Shown here: positions 58,201 to 64,000 of the stretch, one piece after another
How the letters are laid out: every line of letters starts with the position of its first letter
Numbering within the stretch: the stretch's first letter is position 1
Assembly (NCBI GenBank): GCA_030533445.1
Contig: CM060064.1
Location: 5,968,379 to 6,032,378 of the forward strand
Length of the DNA: 64,000 nt
From: Cyprinodon diabolis
Taxonomy: Eukaryota > Chordata > Actinopteri > Cyprinodontiformes > Cyprinodontidae
Direction: 5' to 3'
Translations under genes and position numbers: made by a program
The notes under the pieces: model-generated
Told to the model about the DNA's origin: nothing
What the model saw: only the letters and a program-made list of their open reading frames with translations
Database searches by the model: none

Positions 58201-58907
58201 CCTGGAGTTGGAGACTCCAAAGTGTACACGATAGGTGTTTTTTTGTCTATGTTTGTTAAAATAAAAAAATATAAAAGGCCTTAGAATAGGTGTGACTGTG
58301 TGAGTGTGTGTCAGGAAACAATTGAACCTTTCAGGTTCTGTTGTTTCATGCTAAAACAGCAGGGGTTAATACAGTACAACTCTTGTGGATGCAGAGGCAA
58401 GAATTTCTCAAAGGTAGAAGCAGAAATTACCACAACAGTGTTTGGGAGCTGTCCTGCTGAATAAACATCCAGTGCGTAGAATACCCTAGGTGTTTGTACT
58501 GGACTAAATTCTTTAAAATGGGTAAAGGTCAAAATAAATTTAGGGATAATTTAAAATCTACGATTAGAAGTTTGTAGAAGCGCAGGATCCAACCAAAAAT
58601 AAACACTTGAATATGTAGTATATGTAAAAAATGGGTTTGAGGAACACCTCTATTCCAAGATAAAATAATAAGAACTAAATGATAAAATAATAGAACTAAA
58701 GTGAGCCAGGGAGGTAAAAGAATTAAAAAGGATGGGTTCAGGGAAGAGTATAGAGAAGATCATAAGGGATATGGAAAGTTTGTGTCAAATTGATCCAAGT
58801 AATTCAAAATACTTGTAGAAGTGGAAGTAAGAGTATGAAATAGATGGTGTGTGGAAGTAGATCAATGGAGAAATGTTATGTGCCGGCTAAAAACAACCAC
58901 TAGTGAA

Positions 58908-58988
58908 AAAATAGATAAATAAATAAATATATATAAATAAATACATACATAGATAAATAAATAAATAAATATATAAATAAATAAATGA
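58908..58988. repeat. (AAAT)n-type microsatellite
   Basis: Imperfect aaat/aata units with interspersed at steps, next to the truncated protease fragment. The hydrophobic ORF tail across it is artefactual. Confidence 0.9.
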
Positions 58989-59034
58989 GCTCCAAATGGC
59001 GAGTTGTTGATATAATACATGCGCTGTCTCTCTA

Positions 59035-59254
59035 TCCTATCTGAAGCCATAGATTTTACCAGCTGCAAGATGGGAGTGTCACTGTTCTTCCTTACAACAT
59101 TTTGAAAAGCTGAGCTGTCACAGAAAGCACTGCATAGACACTGACAAAGGGCATCAAATCCACACGTGTTCCACACAGAGAGATTTTCTTGGTCAAATCT
59201 ACAAGGTCCAAGCTTGTTTCCATTTTGTAATAGTCCCACTTTTACTGTTTTCAT
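59035..59254 (-). pseudogene. USP-like protease N-terminal fragment, right duplication copy
   Basis: From 59254 leftward it encodes VKVGLLQNGNKLGPC, the Cys box SVWNTCGFDALCQ and VVRKNSDTPILQLVKSMAS, then leaves homology. Upstream it joins the LINE-A 3' end exactly as at 37274. Its variants (SVW, VVRK) match unit 1 of the large gene more closely than the left-copy fragment does (SVS, VVMK). It cannot encode an active protease because the His half is absent. Confidence 0.85.
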
Positions 59255-59937
59255 CTTTCATTTCATTTATTTTGAAATATGATATGATTTAACAATGTTT
59301 ACATTGAATACTTCACAAACATGCATCATGTTTCAAAAAGGAGTAGGATGAAGCATAAGCTTATTAGGCCCTACCCCTCAGTTACATGTGTCATGGTGGT
59401 AAAGGGCAATTATTTACAGTAAGACAAACAGTATACCAACTTTTTATATATTACTCTTTTTTGTATTCATCAAAAATACTTTTCTCATATTATTTTTTGT
59501 ATTGCTGGATGCTTTTACATTGTTTAATGTTTTCAGGCAAGCTGCTCCAGAGCTTCACTCCGCTAATTGATAAACTAAAGCTTATTTTAGTTGTTCGAAC
59601 ATACTTAGTTTTGAAATTTAATTTTCCTCTTAGATTATATTTTACATCTCTATATTAGAAAACAATTGTTGTATGTGCGCAGGAAGTAAGTTATTTCTTG
59701 CTTTGTAAAGAATTTGAGCAGTTCTGAAATTGATTAGATCTACAAATTTGAGAAATCTTGAATCAAGGAATAAACAGTGAGTGTGATCTCTATAATGCTT
59801 GTTATTCTTTCCTCGTATTGCTTTTCTTTTGCATAATAATCAATGGTTGAATGTTTGTTTTGTTATTGTGACCCCATACTTCAACACTATAGGTTAGATA
59901 GGGCTGAAACAATGAGCAGTATAATGTGTGTAAAGCT
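59255..59937 (-). pseudogene. LINE-A 3' end, right duplication copy
   Basis: Nearly identical to 37275-37957, down to the aaataaatgaaatgaaag end. It stops at gtaaagct (59930-59937), where a hAT terminus begins. Confidence 0.9.
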
Positions 59938-60915
59938 CAGGGGTGGACTGGGACAAAAAATTGGCCCTGGCATTTTGGACTAGACTGGCCCACCACATTT
60001 TTTTTGGTGTACTGAATGTGTATACCGACTGTGCAATACCTTGAGGCTAGGTTAATGGAAATTAGTGAGAGTGGACACTTAAAATACTTCCAAAATCTTA
60101 ATTTGTTAACACTGGAAAATGTAAACTCCACTACAGCACAGCAACAGTTCTTAGATCAGGGAGGGAGGGAGGGAGGGAGGGAGAGAGAGATCACAGTCAA
60201 TCACACATATTATCACGTTATATCATCATAAGAAGTTATTGCAAGTTCTCATCAGATCTATTCAGTCTTCCAGATACTGTAGGGTAACATTGGACTACTG
60301 AGCACTCATTGTGTAAAAAAGGATGCCAATGACAAAATGATGAACCATTAGAAATCCTGTCAGAGAGGATGCTGTCAGTGTAGGCTACAAAAGATCATCA
60401 TTAGCCACTAGTGCTAGCTTGAAGTTTATGGGTAGCAGCACCTGTGTTTACTAAACTAACTTTACCATGGAACAGTAACCAACATATTTTATTGGGGTTA
60501 TGCTATTTTATCATATTCCTCAAGGGGTTGGTTGGTTTATCCTATCATTACCAGACATCCCAAGTTCCAAAAACTCATTTCAGGGAGATGCTTATCCCCC
60601 AACCGCCCGCCCCCCAGGGACAACAGACCCACACCATGCCCCATACCTAAACACTTAAGGCCAGCAACTTTTCAACAACTGTTTATTAACTAACAGTAAT
60701 TCCTTCAACACTAAACAGAACAGTATTGGTCTTTTATTTTCAATACTTTCAATCTTGTAGCCTTGAACATCGGTTGTGCTGTTTTTCATAGGACTTCAGC
60801 ATACAGTGCACCTCGCTACGGTGTCATCTCTTCCTCAGCATGGCCGGTTCTAGACGGTGGCCAACGGGGGCCAGTGACCCTGTAGATCATGTCCAGGCCC
60901 CTGTACTGAAGACAT
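59938..60915. mobile_element. Left end of a large hAT element inserted in LINE-A
   Basis: It starts CAGGGGTGGACTGGGAC immediately after gtaaagct. The corresponding right end and second gtaaagct are found at 42955-42963 in the other duplication copy. A ggga microsatellite lies at 60158-60183. The left duplication copy lacks this segment, where a pogo-like element is present. Confidence 0.7.
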
Positions 60916-61569
60916 AATACTTAAAAGATATTCTAATGATGATCTGGGCTGGAACAGACATGATTACTGATAGGTCATTTGAATCTATTTCATTCTTTTT
61001 CTTTACAAAATCTGTTTTACTAATTACTCAAAAACAATAAGGTGATAGCTTCAGTGGGATTGAGATAGGATCCCAGTTTTCATCTGTCAAATGTTTTTTT
61101 TCCACAACAAATAAAAAATGCTCTAATTTTTACAGATTAATTTAACAGTTCTTCTTGAGTTCAAATTCAAATTTTTAGAAAACTAGTTTTAACTTAAATT
61201 AAGTCAAAATAAAATAAGTAAAATTCGTAATTTTAAATGTATATTGACCTCATAAGAAATAGAATTTTTATTGAATCTCATTGAAAAGAAATGTCACTTT
61301 ATACAGCTATATTAATATATTTGAATCTCTTACCCTGTTTTTTTATTTCTTGCTTTTAGTGGGCTCCCATGAAAACTGGCCCCCTCCTGGCCCCCTGGTA
61401 CATTTGGTCTAGATCCGCCACTGTTCCTCACCTTCACTAGACGTGGATATATTTTAGTATATTCTGCTGTAAAATTAGTCCTATATTTTCATTTTTTACT
61501 CGAGGATTCAACCTCTGCCATTTCCCAGGATGCACAGCTTTGAGTGGTAACTAGGTGACTGCCAGAGAG
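60916..61569. repeat. Segmental duplication block C, right copy
   Basis: Matches 40023-40676, including the shared string ggtctagatccgccactgtt, and ends with the ccagagag target of the following hAT element. Confidence 0.9.
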
Positions 61570-63007
61570 CAGTGATGGGCAGTAGCACCACTACATGTAG
61601 CGAAGCTATTAGTTTAACTACATTTTCCAGTAGCTTGACCGTAGCGTCGCCGCTTTATTTATCAAGTAACTTTCCAGTAGTGACGTCATTATTTTTATCA
61701 AGTAGTGCCGTAGCGTCCACAAACGCTACAAAATCCAGGGCATAACTAAGTATGAAAGCAGGTTTTCTATTTTTGAAACAACAATCGGAGTTATTCGTTG
61801 GACATTCACGCATGAGCCTCTATTCTGCCTCTCCTGTCTGTGTCTACGAAACATGCGCACTGCAGTGGAACTCAAAGAATGACACACGCAGACACACAGA
61901 GCCTCACACACAGGATGGAGGAGACAGGAGCAGAGCGCCTTATCTTCAGAGATTTTGAAACTTGTTGAATCCTCTGATAAAAAGTATTTGTTCAAATTTC
62001 GGTTCTTGGCCATAGAGCGCTCATGTGGCCAAGACTAGCCATTTGTTTTACAGAGCCAAACACTCATTAAAATAGTCAACTGCAGTCAATTTTTTTAAAT
62101 AAAAATGAGAAAAATATATCAGCTTTAACTTTATTGGCGCCTTTAATTTCCAGATAGTTAAATCTGATGAGTGCCACTAAGATATTCTCATTAGAGAGCA
62201 GTAGCCAAACTTAGATATTGTATTTTCATGGCCTATTTTAGCAGACAGGATGTTTACATAAATCTGTTTTAAGGCTTATTTGCACAGATAAGATTTTTTA
62301 GGTATGGAGGAACAGCTCTCCCATATATAAAAATAAATACATAAATAAATACATGCTCAATAAATAAATAAGCATTCAATTAATTATCCCCAAAATACAA
62401 TGAATAAATATGTAGGTAGAAATTAAATTATACAGTGAGACATAAATGTATATATATCTCTTAATTAGCTTCTTTATTTTTTCACCTTTTTTTGTAAACA
62501 GTTTCATTTGTTACTTGAATCGACTGTTTAATTGAGGTCTGAAGAGGTTTTCTCTAAGGGAGACCCTAAAGAAATAAGATGCCTTTTGTAGGGTTTTGTT
62601 TTCCCTAGAGATGTCCATTGAATGGAAACTCATAGCCATGTCTCGATGTGTAGAACACTACACAGTACCTTTAATTTGGTTCTAATAACAGCAGATTGTT
62701 TATTTTACTAGTAAATACTTTATTTTTTTTTATTATGCTGATCATAAAGCAATCTTTACACTGTGTTATGTCATTGGCTGATCTTTAATAAATGTTTTAA
62801 CCAGTGTGTCAGACTCATTTTGAATTGATATTAGGTTGGTACAACGTTAAGTAGCTTCTGATGTAGTTAAGCTACTTTTAACACATTAGTGTAACTTAGC
62901 TTGCTATAATTCTTTAAGTGGTAGCTTTTGTGTAGTGAAGCTTAATTTATTGTTGAGTAACTGATAGCTTAGCTCACTACACTGGACAAGTAGCTTGCCC
63001 AACACTG
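61570..63007. mobile_element. hAT non-autonomous element, 1438 bp, with perfect 8-bp TSD
   Basis: The ends are CAGTGATGGGCAGTAGC and, inverted, CAGTGTTGGGCAAGCTAC. The octamer ccagagag flanks it at 61562-61569 and 63008-63015. The left duplication copy has the empty site (40669-40676). It is AT-rich with small aaat repeats and no transposase. Confidence 0.93.
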
Positions 63008-63015
63008 CCAGAGAG

Positions 63016-64000
63016 TAACCCAGAGAAACTTATGGGACTGATTCAATCAGCTCTCTGATCAACCAGTCGCCTGGATAGCTTGTTGATCAGAGCATCGCTT
63101 TGGACAGATACGCTGCACAGGTTTCACCAGCAACCTCCTCTACACCCCGCTCTCTATTGCTGTCTGTGCAATCTCAGTAGTTCTAATCCGCACATGATGC
63201 ATGTAAAATTATACTGCCTGCTCTCACTCGCATTAAAAAACACCACCTCACCTCCCATAGTCTAAAATCCGGGATAATTTATCAGACTCGCGGGCATCCG
63301 TAAACAATTATTGATATCAGGGAGACTCTTGGAACTTCCGGGAGACTTGGGATATCTGCATTACATAGTTTGGGGCTCTGAAAACTGTCCGGCTTACCGC
63401 AGGTTCTACTACTGCAGCAGCCGCACTGACATGTTCTCTGCTCGGTTCGCCGTCGCCTCCACTACAACCACCACCGCCATCATATTTAACATCAGACACT
63501 GGAGCAGATGAAGGGCCTGCGGTTGGGAACATGTCAGTCAGTTTGACACATTTTGCAGCGTCCGTTTGAAGAACTCGTTTCTTTTTTTCGCGCAGTTTCT
63601 CTGCGCCTCCCTTTTGTTGATCCATTACTACTGTGAACACCGCTGCACAAAGTTCCAATGGAAAGTGAAGGTGTTTTTCTACTTTCTGATTGGCCTGGCC
63701 CTTTAGACTGTCAGGGATGATAACCAATGGGCTGCAGTAACCTGAGGTAAGGGCCGGATGATCGGAACAGACTCTTGCGCAGCTTTCTCAAAGCTTCCTG
63801 GAGAGGTAGCGAAACGTCTTCAAATCTTGGAAACCAAGTCCAGTGGATATTTTTTAGAATTTTTACGGAATAATAATAATAGGTTGATGAAGGTTCTCAG
63901 TCATCCAGGTCATAGTCATTCCATAAAAAGTAAAAAATAATATCCACTGGACTTGGTTTACAAGATTTGAAGACGTTTAGCTACCTCTCCAGGAAGCTTT
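63016..64000. repeat. Segmental duplication blocks D1-D2, right copy
   Basis: Bases 63016-63221 match 40677-40882, and 63222-63554 match 42406-42738. Bases 63555-63780 have no counterpart in the left copy. The window ends inside this copy, so its continuation toward a further LINE-A/protease copy is not visible. Confidence 0.85.
63790..64000. repeat. About 61-bp inverted repeat, 88-nt loop
   Basis: Bases 63790-63850 (from aaagcttcctggagaggtag) recur inverted at 63939-64000, ending ctacctctccaggaagcttt, with a few mismatches. The left duplication copy has only the left arm. This is probably a transposon-derived foldback. Confidence 0.9.

Larger units (their letters stand above)
56426..58861. 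other. DNA unique to the right duplication copy, composite of small repeats
   Basis: The left copy has no counterpart. It holds a tandem duplication (57186-57244 and 57332-57390), a 14-bp inverted repeat, a hAT fragment (57429-57625), an RT fragment (57655-57745) and a second local duplication (58064-58200), each listed or discussed separately. No gene was identified. Confidence 0.4.

Noticed and set aside
1..64000. CRISPR array, operons, bacterial promoters or origins
   Set aside because: No regularly spaced identical repeats with unique spacers exist. Introns, SINEs and the gene content are vertebrate.

Overview
The window looks like euchromatic nuclear DNA of a teleost fish. It has one recognisable vertebrate developmental gene with introns and a TATA box, long AT-rich intergenic stretches, GT/TA/GGAA microsatellites, and many teleost-type transposable elements (tRNA-derived SINE, non-LTR retrotransposons, Ty3/Gypsy pieces, hAT, PIF/Harbinger, Tc1 and pogo-like DNA transposons). 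I cannot name the species.

Left part (1-35 kb). The only confident cellular gene is id4 (inhibitor of DNA binding 4, HLH protein) on the + strand: TATA box at 12384, ATG at 12593, coding exons 12593-12991 and 13449-13496, a further intron probably in the 3'UTR, and a candidate poly(A) signal near 14906. It sits in gene-poor DNA that may hold regulatory elements. Around it are a solo LTR with a 5-bp target duplication (911-1779), relics of Tc1 transposase, a tRNA-SINE, several copies of one dispersed repeat ('family S'), two opposed copies of one Harbinger-like element (22649-23257 and 28390-28804), a 22-bp-TIR element that contains the first of these, a 2-kb hAT element (26350-28335), a non-LTR reverse-transcriptase C-terminus and a decayed Gypsy pol.

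Right part (35-64 kb). This is the unusual region. A minus-strand gene (52070 to 47481) encodes three tandem, nearly identical 434-residue units. Each carries an apparent ubiquitin-specific-protease-like (C19-type) Cys box, His box and Asp/Asn position. One in-frame stop separates the N-terminal 124 codons from a 4041-nt open frame. At the other end a one-base loss in an A-run closes the frame, and beyond it the linker continues into a non-LTR retrotransposon ('LINE-A'). LINE-A inserted exactly at a linker/protease-domain boundary, and the detached fourth protease unit survives at 37274-36369. LINE-A's ORF1 is broken into three alternating-orientation pieces joined by a perfect 42-bp palindrome and a 27-bp inverted repeat.

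The stretches 35.4-42.96 kb and 55.8-64 kb are homologous, collinear copies of a segmental duplication about 21 kb apart. Each copy carries its own hAT insertion with a perfect 8-bp target duplication, and the matching empty site is present in the other copy. A third hAT element has its left end in one copy, its right end in the other and its empty site in a LINE-A fragment. The region therefore records an ordered history: protease-unit amplification, LINE insertion, segmental duplication, then independent hAT and pogo insertions.
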